64,000 bases of DNA from Streptomyces sp. SDr-06 (GCF_003324565.1 NZ_QOLA01000012.1:124001-188000); one strand, 5' to 3'; counted from the first letter of the stretch, positions 52,832 through 61,981 are shown. Made by a program: numbers and translations. The notes: generated by a model not told the origin, from the letters alone.

Positions 52832-53809
52832 ATGTTCCGTTTCCTTGTGCGCCGCGTGCTCGGTGCCATGGTCATCCTGGTTCTGATCAGCATGATCACC
52901 TATTTCCTCTTCTTCTTCCTGCCCTCCGATCCGGCACTGCTTTCCTGCGGAAAGCAGTGTGACGCGCAGAACGTGGCCCTGATCCGCAAGAACCTCGGGC
53001 TCGACCTGCCGATCTGGACCCAGTACTGGCATTACATGGTGGGCATATTCGCCGGCCGCCACATGCCCATCGGCGACTGCCCGGCCCCCTGCTTCGGCTA
53101 CTCCTTCGCCAACCAGCAGCCCGTCTGGGGCACGATCTCCGACAGCTACCCGACCACGCTGACGCTGGCCGTCGGCGGCGCGGCGGTCTTCCTCACCGTC
53201 GGCGTCTCGCTCGGCCTCGTCTCGGCCTGGCGGCAGGGTACGGTCTTCGACCGGATCGCCAGCTCCGCCTCGCTGCTCGGGCAGTCGGTGCAGATCTACT
53301 TCATCGGACCGCTCGCGATCCTGCTCTTCTCCACCAAGCTGGGCTGGCTGGACCGCGGCCACGACGTGGACTGGAAGCACGACGTCCTGGGCTCCGTCTC
53401 CGGGATGATCCTGCCGTGCCTGGTCCTCTCGGTGATCTTCTGGTCCAACTACAGCCGCCAGACCCGGTCGTTGATGGTCGAGCAGCTCTCGGAGGACCAC
53501 ATCAGGGCGGCCCGCGCCAAGGGCATGTCGTCCCGGTACGTCTTCCTGCGGTACGCCCTGCGCGGCGCGATGGCCACCATCATCACCATCTTCGGCGTGG
53601 ACCTGAGCGCGGTGCTCGGCGGCGCGATCATCACCGAGGTCACCTTCGGCCTGCACGGCCTCGGACTGCTCTCGGTGGAGGCCGTGCTCCGCAGCGACCT
53701 GCCCCTGGAGATGGCGGTCATGCTCATCGGCGCCACCCTCATCGTCGTCTCCAACATCGTCGTCGACCTCGCGTACGCCTTCATCGACCCCCGGATCAGG
53801 CTCAGTTGA
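52832..53809 (+). CDS. oligopeptide ABC transporter permease, OppB-like
   Basis: A 325-residue permease with six membrane helices. The N-terminal helix is MFRFLVRRVLGAMVILVLI. The EAA loop reads IRAARAKGMSSRYVFLRYAL, and ADLSAVLGG-like VDLSAVLGGAIITEVTFG is typical of OppB. The first outer loop carries SCGKQC and GDCPAPC, four cysteines likely to form disulfides. ATG 52832. Third gene of the bldK-ordered operon. Confidence 0.9.
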   Translation: MFRFLVRRVLGAMVILVLISMITYFLFFFLPSDPALLSCGKQCDAQNVALIRKNLGLDLPIWTQYWHYMVGIFAGRHMPIGDCPAPCFGYSFANQQPVWGTISDSYPTTLTLAVGGAAVFLTVGVSLGLVSAWRQGTVFDRIASSASLLGQSVQIYFIGPLAILLFSTKLGWLDRGHDVDWKHDVLGSVSGMILPCLVLSVIFWSNYSRQTRSLMVEQLSEDHIRAARAKGMSSRYVFLRYALRGAMATIITIFGVDLSAVLGGAIITEVTFGLHGLGLLSVEAVLRSDLPLEMAVMLIGATLIVVSNIVVDLAYAFIDPRIRLS

Positions 53810-53837
53810 GGCCCGCAGACCTCCAGGAGAACCGCCC

Positions 53838-54905
53838 GTGTCCACGTTGAGCCAGACCGCGGCCGAGCCGGCCGCACAACCGGCCTCCGCCTTCCTCTCG
53901 GTCCGGGACCTGTACGTCCACTTCGCCACCGAGGACGGCACCGTCAAGGCCGTCGACGGCCTCTCCTTCGATCTGGAGCGCGGCTCCACGCTCGGCATCG
54001 TCGGCGAGTCGGGCTCCGGCAAGTCGGTGACCAACCTCGCGGTCCTGGGGCTGCACAACCCGCGCAACACCACGATCCGGGGCGAGATCCTGCTGGACGG
54101 GCAGGAGCTGACCGGCGCCACCGAACGGCAGCTGAACCGGCTGCGCGGCAAGAAGATGGCGATGATCTTCCAGGACTCGCTGGCCGCGCTCTCGCCCTTC
54201 TACACGGTGGGCCGGCAGATCGCCGAGCCCTTCATGAAGCACACCGGCGCCTCCCGCCGCGAGGCGCGGTCGCGGGCCGTGGACATGCTGCGCAAGGTCG
54301 GCATCCCGCAGCCCGAGCTGCGCGTCGACGACTACCCGCACCAGTTCTCCGGCGGCATGCGCCAGCGCGCGATGATCGCGATGGCGCTGGTCTGCGACCC
54401 GGAGCTGATGATCGCGGACGAGCCCACCACGGCGCTCGACGTGACGGTCCAGGCGCAGATCCTCGACCTGCTCAAGGACCTCCAGCAGGAGACCGGGGCG
54501 GCGATCATCATCATCACCCACGACCTGGGGGTGATCGCCAAGACCGCCGACGACGTGATGGTGATGTACGCGGGCCGCTGCGTGGAGCGCGGCACCGTCA
54601 AGGACGTGATGCACCGGCCTCAGCACCCCTACAGCTGGGGGCTCATCAGCTCCATCCCGCGCCTGGACTCCTCCGTGGAGACCCCGCTGGTGCCGATCCC
54701 CGGCACCCCGCCGAGCCTGCTCTCGCCGCCACCGGGCTGCCCCTTCCATCCCCGGTGCGGCTTCAGCGACCAGGTCGCGGGCGGCGCCTGCCACACCGTC
54801 CGCCCCGAACTCCCCGAGCACCAACGGCGTGGCGCCGCCTGCCACTTGACGGACGAGCAGAAGGAGTCCGTCTTCACCGAGCAGATCCGCCCCCGGCTGC
54901 GTTGA
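53838..54905 (+). CDS. peptide ABC transporter ATP-binding protein, OppD-like
   Basis: A 355-residue ATPase energising the importer. Walker A GESGSGKS, Q-loop FQDSLAALSP, signature FSGGMRQRAMIAMAL, Walker B MIADEPTTALDV and the switch His in THDLGV. The C-terminal oligo_HPY domain includes PPSLLSPPPGCPFHPRC with Cys residues that bind a [4Fe-4S] or zinc in some homologs. GTG 53838 has AGGAG in front. Confidence 0.92.
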   Translation: MSTLSQTAAEPAAQPASAFLSVRDLYVHFATEDGTVKAVDGLSFDLERGSTLGIVGESGSGKSVTNLAVLGLHNPRNTTIRGEILLDGQELTGATERQLNRLRGKKMAMIFQDSLAALSPFYTVGRQIAEPFMKHTGASRREARSRAVDMLRKVGIPQPELRVDDYPHQFSGGMRQRAMIAMALVCDPELMIADEPTTALDVTVQAQILDLLKDLQQETGAAIIIITHDLGVIAKTADDVMVMYAGRCVERGTVKDVMHRPQHPYSWGLISSIPRLDSSVETPLVPIPGTPPSLLSPPPGCPFHPRCGFSDQVAGGACHTVRPELPEHQRRGAACHLTDEQKESVFTEQIRPRLR

Positions 54906-54925
54906 GAAGGATGCGGGACATCGCC

Positions 54926-56062
54926 ATGAGTGAGAAAGCCACCAGCGTCGCCACGGCCCGGGACACCGTGCCCGCGCCCCGGCCCGCCGACGGCGCGCCG
55001 CTGCTCGAAGTCACCGGACTGGTCAAACACTTCCCGATCACCATGGGGTTCCTCGTCAAACGGCACGTCGGCGACGTGCGCGCGGTGGACGGCATCGACT
55101 TCAGCATCGGCCGGGGCGAGACCCTCGGCCTGGTCGGCGAGTCCGGCTGCGGCAAGTCGACCACCGGGCGCCTGGTCACCCGCCTCCTCGAACCCACCGC
55201 CGGGCGGATCGCCTACGCCGGCCGGGACATCACGCACGCCAACCGCCGCGCCCTCGCGCCGATCAGGTCCGAGATCCAGATGATCTTCCAGGACCCGTAC
55301 GCCTCGCTCAACCCGCGCCAGACGGTCGGCAACATCATCGCCAACCCGATGGTGGTCAACGGCATCAAACCGCCCGGCGGGATCGAACGGCGGGTCCGCG
55401 AGCTCCTGGAGACCGTCGGCCTGAACCCCGAGCACTACAACCGCTTCCCGCACGAGTTCTCCGGCGGCCAGCGCCAACGCATCGGCGTGGCACGGGCGTT
55501 GGGCATGGGACCCAAGCTGATCGTGGCCGACGAGCCGGTCTCCGCCCTGGACGTGTCGATCCAGGCGCAGGTGGTCAACCTGCTCCAGGACCTCCAGCGG
55601 GAGCTCGACATCGCCTTCCTGTTCATCGCGCACGACCTGGCGATCGTGCGGCACTTCTCGCAGCGGGTCGCGGTCATGTACCTGGGCCGGATCGTGGAGG
55701 TCGGCGACCGCGAGTCGATCTATCGGCGCCCGCGCCACCCGTACACCCACGCCCTGCTCTCGGCCGTGCCCGAGGCCGTGGTGGAGGAGGAGGGCGAGGG
55801 GCGCGAGCGCATCCGGCTCGCCGGGGACGTGCCCTCGCCCGTGAACCCGCCGTCGGGCTGCCGCTTCCGTACCCGGTGCTGGAAGGCGCGGGACAAGTGC
55901 GCCGACGAGACGCCGCCGCTGGTGCGGATCGAGGGGAACCGGGAGGGGCATCTGACCGCGTGCCACTTCCCCGAGGAACCGACGGTCACGGCTCGGGACG
56001 AGGACGTGGTCCTCGACCCCGCTCTCGCCGCGATCGAGGAGGCGACGGACACCGCCCGTTGA
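54926..56062 (+). CDS. peptide ABC transporter ATP-binding protein, OppF-like
   Basis: A 378-residue ATPase and the last gene of the plus-strand operon. It contains HFPITMGFLVKRHVGDVRAV, Walker A GESGCGKS, Q-loop FQDPYASLNPR, signature FSGGQRQRIGVARAL, Walker B IVADEPVSALD and the C-terminal PPSGCRFRTRCWKARDKCAD. ATG 54926 (MSEKATS) has CGGGA at proper distance; ATG 54911 is an alternative. It starts 20 nt after the OppD stop. Confidence 0.9.
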   Translation: MSEKATSVATARDTVPAPRPADGAPLLEVTGLVKHFPITMGFLVKRHVGDVRAVDGIDFSIGRGETLGLVGESGCGKSTTGRLVTRLLEPTAGRIAYAGRDITHANRRALAPIRSEIQMIFQDPYASLNPRQTVGNIIANPMVVNGIKPPGGIERRVRELLETVGLNPEHYNRFPHEFSGGQRQRIGVARALGMGPKLIVADEPVSALDVSIQAQVVNLLQDLQRELDIAFLFIAHDLAIVRHFSQRVAVMYLGRIVEVGDRESIYRRPRHPYTHALLSAVPEAVVEEEGEGRERIRLAGDVPSPVNPPSGCRFRTRCWKARDKCADETPPLVRIEGNREGHLTACHFPEEPTVTARDEDVVLDPALAAIEEATDTAR

Positions 56063-56137
56063 CCCGAGTTCGTAGTGCCTCCGCTCGGAGCCGGGGCCCG
56101 CGCCCGCACACCCCGTGTTCACCACCGCGGGCGCGGC

Positions 56138-56217
56138 CCTTGGCGTACAACCCGCCACCACGCCCCCAAGGGGCCTCGAACCTTGGCGTGCGGCCCACCA
56201 CCACGCCCCCAAGGGGC
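56138..56217 (+). repeat. two imperfect 37-bp tandem repeats
   Basis: 56138-56174 and 56181-56217 both begin CCTTGGCG and end CCACCACGCCCCCAAGGGGC. They lie between the convergent ends of the two importer operons. Confidence 0.7.
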
Positions 56218-56233
56218 GCGGGGAACTGCGCGA
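56213..56233 (+). repeat. 21-bp Streptomyces intergenic repeat, copy 3
   Basis: Identical to 8128-8148 and inverted to 8037-8057. As there, it lies between convergent genes. Confidence 0.85.
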
Positions 56234-56267
56234 TCAGCCCCCACCGGCCCGCGGCCGAAGCGCGACC

Positions 56268-57299
56268 TCACCCCGCCGGTGGCACGACCCGCTTCTCCTC
56301 CGCGAAGTGGCAGGCCGAGGGGTGGTGCGCCGGGCCCTCCACGTGCCGGAACTCGGCCGGCACCGCCAGCAGCGGCACCTCCTGTGCACACCGCTCCCGC
56401 GCCTTCCAGCAGCGGGTACGGAAGCGGCAGCCGGACGGCGGGTTCGCGGGCGAGGGCACGTCGCCGGTGAGGATGATCCGCTCGCGGTGCTTGCGCGCGG
56501 AGGGGTCGGGCACCGGCACCGCGGAGAGCAGCGCCTGGGTGTAGGGGTGGGTGGGGTGGTCGTAGATCTGCTCGTCGCGGCCGATCTCGACGATCCGGCC
56601 CAGGTACATCACACCGACCCGGTCGGAGATGTGCCGCACGATCGACAGGTCGTGCGCGATGAAGACGTAACTGAGGGAGAACTCGCTCTGGAGGCGGTCC
56701 AGCAGGTTGACGACCTGGGCCTGGACCGACACGTCGAGTGCGGAGACCGGTTCATCCGCGACGATGATCTGCGGCCGGAGCGCCAACCCCCGTGCGATGC
56801 CGATGCGTTGACGCTGGCCGCCGCTGAACTGGTGCGGGTAGCGGTTGATGTACTCCGGGTTCAGCCCGACCACGTCGAGCAGGTCCTGCACCTTCCTGCG
56901 GCGGTCGCCCTTGGGAGCCACCTCGGGGTGGATCTCGTACGGCTCCCCGATGATGTCGCCGACCGTCATGCGCGGGTTCAGCGAGGTGTAGGGGTCCTGG
57001 AAGACCATCTGGATGTTGCGGCGCACCGCCTTGAGGGCGCGGCCCGACATCCGGGTGAGGTCCTCGCCCTTGTACATGATCTGCCCGGCCGTCGGGCGCT
57101 CCAGGTTGACCAGCATCTTGGCGACCGTCGACTTGCCGCAGCCGGACTCGCCGACGATGCCCAGCGTCTCGCCCGCCGCGAGGGCGAAGGAGACCCCGTC
57201 GACCGCCTTCACCGCGCCGACCTGCTTCTTGAAGAGGAGGCCCTGGGTCAGCGGATAGTGCTTGACCAGCTCCCTGACCTCCAGAATGGCCTCAGCCAT
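56268..57299 (-). CDS. peptide ABC transporter ATP-binding protein, OppF-like (second operon)
   Basis: A 343-residue ATPase: LVKHYPLTQGLLFKKQVGAV, Walker A GESGCGKS, FQDPYTSLNPRMTVGD, FSGGQRQRIGIARGLAL, VADEPVSALDV and the tail PPSGCRFRTRCWKARERCAQ. It overlaps the OppD gene by 8 nt. It is very close to the gene at 62035, including a stretch of nearly 80 bases with one mismatch, pointing to duplication or gene conversion. Confidence 0.92.
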   Translation of the reverse strand: MAEAILEVRELVKHYPLTQGLLFKKQVGAVKAVDGVSFALAAGETLGIVGESGCGKSTVAKMLVNLERPTAGQIMYKGEDLTRMSGRALKAVRRNIQMVFQDPYTSLNPRMTVGDIIGEPYEIHPEVAPKGDRRRKVQDLLDVVGLNPEYINRYPHQFSGGQRQRIGIARGLALRPQIIVADEPVSALDVSVQAQVVNLLDRLQSEFSLSYVFIAHDLSIVRHISDRVGVMYLGRIVEIGRDEQIYDHPTHPYTQALLSAVPVPDPSARKHRERIILTGDVPSPANPPSGCRFRTRCWKARERCAQEVPLLAVPAEFRHVEGPAHHPSACHFAEEKRVVPPAG

Positions 57300-58266
57300 C
57301 GAGGGTCTCCTTCCAGAAGAAGCACGCGCTCTGCCGGTCGGCGCCCACCTCGAACAGCGGCGGTACCTCGGTGCGGCAGATGTCCTGGGCCATCGGGCAG
57401 CGCGGGTTGAAGGCGCAGCCGGGCGGGATGTGCATCAGGTTGGGCGGCAGTCCCTTGATCGCGTACAGCTCCCGGCCCTTCTGGTCCAGGCGCGGGATCG
57501 AGGCGAGCAGTCCCTTGGTGTACGGGTGGGCGGGCTTCTGGTAGATCTCGTGCACCGGGGCCTGCTCGACGATGCGGCCCGCGTACATCACCGCGATCTT
57601 GTCCGCGACGTCGGCGACCACGCCCAGGTCGTGGGTGATCAGGATCAGGCCCATGTCGAGCTCGCGCCGCAACTCGGCCAGCAGGTCCATGACCTGGGCC
57701 TGGACGGTGACGTCGAGGGCGGTGGTCGGCTCGTCCGCGATGATCAGGGAGGGCTCAAGTGCCATCGCCATCGCGATCATGATGCGCTGGCGCATGCCGC
57801 CGGAGAACTGGTGCGGGTACTGCCCGACCCGCTCCTTGGCGGCCGGGATGCGCACCCGGTCCATGAGCTCGACGGCCCTGGCCCTGCCGTCCTTGCGCGA
57901 CATGCCGCGGTGGACGGTGAACATCTCCGAGAGCTGGTCGCCCACGCTGAGCACCGGGTTCAGCGAGGACAGCGCGTCCTGGAAGATCATGGCCATCCCG
58001 GAGCCGCGGACCTTGCGGCGCTCGTCCTCCTTGAGCTTCAGGAGGTCCTGGCCCTTGAACAGGATCTCGCCGCCCGTGATCCGCCCGGGGGGCATGTCGA
58101 GGATGCCCATCACGGCCTGCGCGGTGACGGACTTGCCGGAGCCCGACTCGCCGAGCACGGCCAGGGTCTCGCCCGCCCCGACCGCGTAGTCGACCCCGTT
58201 GACGGCCTTGGCGACCCCGTCCCGCGTCCTGAACTCCACCTGGAGATCGCGCACTTCGAGCAGCAT
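57292..58266 (-). CDS. peptide ABC transporter ATP-binding protein, OppD-like (second operon)
   Basis: A 324-residue ATPase: Walker A GESGSGKS, FQDALSSLNPVLSVGDQ, FSGGMRQRIMIAMAMAL, IIADEPTTALDV, switch THDLGVVADVADK, and the oligo_HPY tail HIPPGCAFNPRCPMAQDIC with cluster-type cysteines. ATG 58266 has GAGGAG in front; TTG 58275 is too near that site. It begins 13 nt after the permease stop. Confidence 0.92.
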   Translation of the reverse strand: MLLEVRDLQVEFRTRDGVAKAVNGVDYAVGAGETLAVLGESGSGKSVTAQAVMGILDMPPGRITGGEILFKGQDLLKLKEDERRKVRGSGMAMIFQDALSSLNPVLSVGDQLSEMFTVHRGMSRKDGRARAVELMDRVRIPAAKERVGQYPHQFSGGMRQRIMIAMAMALEPSLIIADEPTTALDVTVQAQVMDLLAELRRELDMGLILITHDLGVVADVADKIAVMYAGRIVEQAPVHEIYQKPAHPYTKGLLASIPRLDQKGRELYAIKGLPPNLMHIPPGCAFNPRCPMAQDICRTEVPPLFEVGADRQSACFFWKETLDG

Positions 58267-58279
58267 GGCGTCCAACTCC

Positions 58280-59254
58280 TCAGCGCAGCTTGGGGTCGAG
58301 GGCGTCGCGCACCGCGTCGCCGAGCATGATGAACGCGAGCACCGTGACCGCGAGGGCCCCGGCCGGCCAGAGCAGCATGTGCGGGGCGTTGCGGATGTAC
58401 TGGGAGGCGGCCGAGATGTCGATGCCCCAGGAGACGGTGGGCGGCTTGAGGCCGACGCCGAGGTAGGACAGCGTCGCCTCCAGGGCGATGTAGGTGCCGA
58501 GCGCGATGGTCGCCACGACGATGACGGGGGCGACCGCGTTGGGCGCGATGTGGCGCAGCAGCATGCGGGAGTTGGAGGCGCCGAGCGCCCGCGCCGCCTG
58601 CACGTAGTCGTTCTGCTTGGCGGTGATGACCGAGCCGCGCGCGATGCGGGCGATCTGCGGCCAGCCGAGCAGGATCATGAAGCCGATGACCGGCCAGACG
58701 GTGGAGGAGGTGACCACCGACAGGAAGACCAGGCCGCCGAGGACGACCGGGATGCCGAAGAAGATGTCGGTGACGCGGGAGAGCAGCGCGTCCCAGCCGC
58801 CGCCGAAGAACCCGGCGAGCCCGCCGACGAAGGAGCCGAACAGGGCGACGCCGAGAGTGGTGCACACGCCGACGGTGACCGAGGTGCGGGCCCCGTAGAC
58901 GGTCCGCGTGTAGACGTCGCAGCCCTGCCCGTTGTAGCCGAAGGGGTGGCCGGGCTGGGAGCCCTCCTGGGCCTTGGCGAGGTCGCACTTCAGGGGGTTG
59001 CCGTCGGCGATCAGGGAGGGCCACAGGGAGATGACGACCAGGAACAGGATGACGAGCGCCGAGATGATGAAGACGGGGTTGCGCCGCAGGTCGCGCCAGG
59101 CGTCCGACCACAGCGAGCGGGGCCGCTCGCTGGGCCCGGTGCCGAGCGGGCCGCCCGGAGTCCGCTCCAGGGTGGTGGCCTCGCTCGCGGCGAGGTCCAT
59201 CGCGCCGCCGGCTCCCGTTCCGGCGATCGCTCCGTCGTCATAGGGCTCAGGCAT
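58280..59254 (-). CDS. peptide ABC transporter permease, OppC-like (second operon)
   Basis: A 324-residue permease. A 45-residue hydrophilic N-terminus precedes the first helix (VFIISALVILFLVVISLW); five more helices follow the outer loop, which contains Cys residues (LKCDLAKAQ, NGQGCDVY). The EAA loop is VQAARALGASNSRMLLRHI, then YLGVGLKPPTVSWGIDI. Its ATG overlaps the end of the OppB gene by 8 nt. Confidence 0.92.
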   Translation of the reverse strand: MPEPYDDGAIAGTGAGGAMDLAASEATTLERTPGGPLGTGPSERPRSLWSDAWRDLRRNPVFIISALVILFLVVISLWPSLIADGNPLKCDLAKAQEGSQPGHPFGYNGQGCDVYTRTVYGARTSVTVGVCTTLGVALFGSFVGGLAGFFGGGWDALLSRVTDIFFGIPVVLGGLVFLSVVTSSTVWPVIGFMILLGWPQIARIARGSVITAKQNDYVQAARALGASNSRMLLRHIAPNAVAPVIVVATIALGTYIALEATLSYLGVGLKPPTVSWGIDISAASQYIRNAPHMLLWPAGALAVTVLAFIMLGDAVRDALDPKLR

Positions 59255-60170
59255 AGCGGATCCTCGGGTCGAGTACGGCGTACAGGAGGTCGACGATGAG
59301 GTTGGCGACCAGGAAGACCAGGACGAGCACGGTCACGAAGCCGACCACGGTCTGGGTGCTCTGGCGCAGGATGCCCTGGTAGAGCTGGTAGCCGACGCCG
59401 TGGATGTTGAAGATCCGCTCGGTCACGATCGCGCCGCCCATCAGCGCTCCGACGTCGGTGCCGATGAAGGTGACGACCGGGATCAGCGAGTTGCGCAGCA
59501 GGTGCCGGGTGATCACCCGGCGTCTTGGCAGCCCCTTGGCGACGGCGGTGCGCACGTAGTCGGCGCGCGCGTTCTCGGCGATCGAGGTGCGGGTGAGCCG
59601 GGTGACGTACGCCAGCGACACGGACGCCAGCACCAGCCCGGGGATGAGGAGTTCGTTGAACGGCGCCTCGGGCGAGACGGTCGGTCTGATGACCCCCCAT
59701 TCGACGCCGAGCAGCAGCTGGAGCAGCAGGCCCGTGACGAAGACCGGGATGGCGATGACGACAAGGGTCAGCATCAGCACCACCGTGTCGACGGGCCGCC
59801 CGCGCCGCAGCCCGGTGACCACGCCCAGGCTGATGCCGATGACGATCTCGAAGAGGATCGCCACGATGGTCAGCCGGATGGTGACGGGGAACGCGGCGGA
59901 CATCAGCTCGGTGACCTTCTGCCCGTTGAACGCGGTCCCGAAGTCGCCGGTGAACACGTTCCCCATGTAGGTCAGGTATTGCTGCCAGACCGGCTTGTCG
60001 AGGCCGAACTCCCGCTTGAGCTGGGCGGCGGTGGCGGGGTCGCACGCCTTGTCGCCGCAGAGCCCGGCGATCGGGTCGCCCATCACGTTCACCATGAGGA
60101 AGATCAGCAGCGTGGCCCCGAAGAAGACCGGGATCATCTGGAGCAGACGCCGGATCACATACCGTCCCAT
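59247..60170 (-). CDS. peptide ABC transporter permease, OppB-like (second operon)
   Basis: A 307-residue permease with six helices. It starts MGRYVIRRLLQMIPVFFGAT. The outer loop has GLCGDKACD, a Cys-x4-Cys comparable to that of the 52832 permease. The EAA loop reads VRTAVAKGLPRRRVITRHLL, and ALMGGAIVTERIFNIHGVG is typical. It follows the binding-protein gene after a strong hairpin. Confidence 0.92.
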   Translation of the reverse strand: MGRYVIRRLLQMIPVFFGATLLIFLMVNVMGDPIAGLCGDKACDPATAAQLKREFGLDKPVWQQYLTYMGNVFTGDFGTAFNGQKVTELMSAAFPVTIRLTIVAILFEIVIGISLGVVTGLRRGRPVDTVVLMLTLVVIAIPVFVTGLLLQLLLGVEWGVIRPTVSPEAPFNELLIPGLVLASVSLAYVTRLTRTSIAENARADYVRTAVAKGLPRRRVITRHLLRNSLIPVVTFIGTDVGALMGGAIVTERIFNIHGVGYQLYQGILRQSTQTVVGFVTVLVLVFLVANLIVDLLYAVLDPRIRYA

Positions 60171-60201
60171 GAGGCCCTCCGGGGGTCGTCGGAACTCATC
60201 T

Positions 60202-60237
60202 GGGCGGTGGCCCGGCGCCGGTGCCGGGCCACCGCCC
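60202..60237 (-). terminator. intercistronic hairpin after binding-protein gene (second operon)
   Basis: Perfect 15-bp arms (60202-60216, 60223-60237), 6-nt loop, 7 nt after the binding-protein stop. Same place as the hairpin at 52775 in the other operon. Confidence 0.75.
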
Positions 60238-60244
60238 TACGGCG

Positions 60245-61873
60245 TCAGCCGACCTTGATCTGGTCGTAGACGGGGACGCTGAACGGGTTCAGCGCGACAT
60301 GGGAGATACGGTCCGAGTAGCCGGCGCTGCCGTTCTGGTACCAGAGCGGAATGGCCGCCATCTGGTCCCGTACGACCCCCTCGGCCTGCTGGAAGTCGGC
60401 GACCGCCTTGGCCTTGTCCGTCTCGGCGTTGGCCTGGTCGACGAGCTTGTCGAAGTCGGCGTTGGTCCACTTGCCGTCGTTGGAGGAGGCGCCGGTGTAG
60501 TACAGCGGCTGGAGGAAGTTCTGGATCAGCGGGTAGTCCATCTGCCAGCCCGCCCGGAAGGGGCCGCTCATCTTGGACTGGGTGATCTGGCTGCGGAAGT
60601 CGGCGAAGGTGCCGACGGGTCCGCCGACGCACGCCCTGTCGTTGCCGAGCGCGTTGTTGACGCTGTTGCAGACCGCGTCGACCCACTCCTTGTGCGAGCC
60701 GGTGTCCGCGTTGTACGAGATCTTCAGCTGCCCGCCGGGGATGCCGCCGCCCTCGGTGATGAGCTTCTTGGCCTCGGCCGGGTTGTAGGAGCAGGCATCC
60801 CCGCACAGCCCGGCCTGGTAGCCGCCGGCGGCGCCGAGGACCGGGGAGGTCCAGTCGGTGGCGGGGGTGCGCGTCTTCTGGAAGATGGTCTCGGTGATCT
60901 GCTGCCGGTTGATCGCCATGGAGATGCCCTTGCGCACCTTGGCCGCGTTCGGGGTGTTCCAGGCGGCGTCGTAGTACGGGAAGGCGAGCGTCTGGATGAT
61001 GCCGGCCGGGGTGTTGATGTACCGGTCGCCGAGGTCGGCCTTGACGTTCTTGAGCTGGGAGGCGGGCACGTCGTCGACGAGGTCGAGGTTGCCGGCCGTC
61101 AGGTCGGTGTAGGCGGTGTTGTTGTCGGTGTAGACCTTGAGGTCGATCCCGCCGTTCTGCGCCTTGTCGGGGCCCATGTACCCGGCCCACTTGCGCATCG
61201 ACAGCTTGGAGCCCTTGGTGTACGAGTCCACCGTGTACGGCCCGTTGCCGACGGGCTTGGACAGCCAGGCCGCGTGGTTGTCGAAGAAGGCCCTCGGCAG
61301 CGGGGCGAACGCGGGGTAGCCGAGGGTGTCGGGCCAGGTGGAGAACTTCTGGTTGAGCTTGACCGTGAAGGTCTTGTCGTCGACGACCTTGAGACCGGAC
61401 ATGGTGTCGGCGGACGCGCTGCCGCTCTTGGGGTGGATCTGGTCGTAGCCGTCGATGTAGGCGAACATCGAGGCGTTCTTCTGGTTGTTCTTCAGGTTCG
61501 CGCCGTAGTTCCAGGCGTCCACGAAGGACTTGGCGGTGACCTTCTCCCCGTTGGAGAACGTCCACCCGTCCTTGAGGGTGATCTTGAAGTTCTCCGAGTC
61601 CGACGTCTCGATCTTGTCGGCGAGCATGTCCTTGGCCTCGCCGGTCTTCGGGTCGTACCGCTTGAGACCGCGCATCAGCATGTCGAGGACCTTGCCGCCC
61701 TGGACCTCGTTGGTGTTGGCGGGCTCCAGCGGGTTCTGCGGGTCGCCCCAGGAGGAGCTGACGATCCCATCGGCACCACCGCCGCCGCCGCTTCCCCCTC
61801 CACCGCAGGCCGTGGCCGCCAGGGCGACGACCACCGCAGCTGCGGCCCACTTGGCGTGCGTGGCTCCGCGCAT
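60245..61873 (-). CDS. peptide ABC transporter substrate-binding lipoprotein (second operon)
   Basis: A 542-residue SBP_bac_5 lipoprotein. The signal peptide (AKWAAAAVVVALAAT) ends with lipobox AATAC, Cys23, then a Gly-rich linker. Marks: WGDPQNPLEPANTNEVQGG, ITLKDGWTFSNGEKVTAKSF, VGNGPYTVDSYTKGS, MAINRQQITETIF. Four Cys in the second lobe (GLCGDACSY, DAVCNSV, RACVGG) may pair. AGGAGG stands before ATG 61873. From memory it resembles the SCO5117 protein next to bldK. Confidence 0.92.
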   Translation of the reverse strand: MRGATHAKWAAAAVVVALAATACGGGGSGGGGGADGIVSSSWGDPQNPLEPANTNEVQGGKVLDMLMRGLKRYDPKTGEAKDMLADKIETSDSENFKITLKDGWTFSNGEKVTAKSFVDAWNYGANLKNNQKNASMFAYIDGYDQIHPKSGSASADTMSGLKVVDDKTFTVKLNQKFSTWPDTLGYPAFAPLPRAFFDNHAAWLSKPVGNGPYTVDSYTKGSKLSMRKWAGYMGPDKAQNGGIDLKVYTDNNTAYTDLTAGNLDLVDDVPASQLKNVKADLGDRYINTPAGIIQTLAFPYYDAAWNTPNAAKVRKGISMAINRQQITETIFQKTRTPATDWTSPVLGAAGGYQAGLCGDACSYNPAEAKKLITEGGGIPGGQLKISYNADTGSHKEWVDAVCNSVNNALGNDRACVGGPVGTFADFRSQITQSKMSGPFRAGWQMDYPLIQNFLQPLYYTGASSNDGKWTNADFDKLVDQANAETDKAKAVADFQQAEGVVRDQMAAIPLWYQNGSAGYSDRISHVALNPFSVPVYDQIKVG

Positions 61874-61910
61874 GGAGTCCTCCTAGGGTTCCGCTTGAGT
61901 CCCAAGTCTC

Positions 61911-61924
61911 ACTTAGGCCCAAAT
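61911..61924 (-). promoter_or_regulatory. TTGGGCCTAAG motif upstream of binding-protein gene
   Basis: On the minus strand ATTTGGGCCTAAGT, 38 nt before the binding-protein ATG, recalls the TTGGGCCAAG core of the palindrome at 49773-49787. Possibly a common regulator site. Confidence 0.3.
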
Positions 61925-61981
61925 ATCACCCCATGAGCGCAGATGCCGCACCTTTACCAGCGCCGTACGGGCGCACGAACG

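Noticed and set aside
50831..54151. 1106-codon minus-strand open frame opposite the peptide importer
   Set aside because: Shadow of binding-protein and permease genes on the other strand; no start context or family motif.
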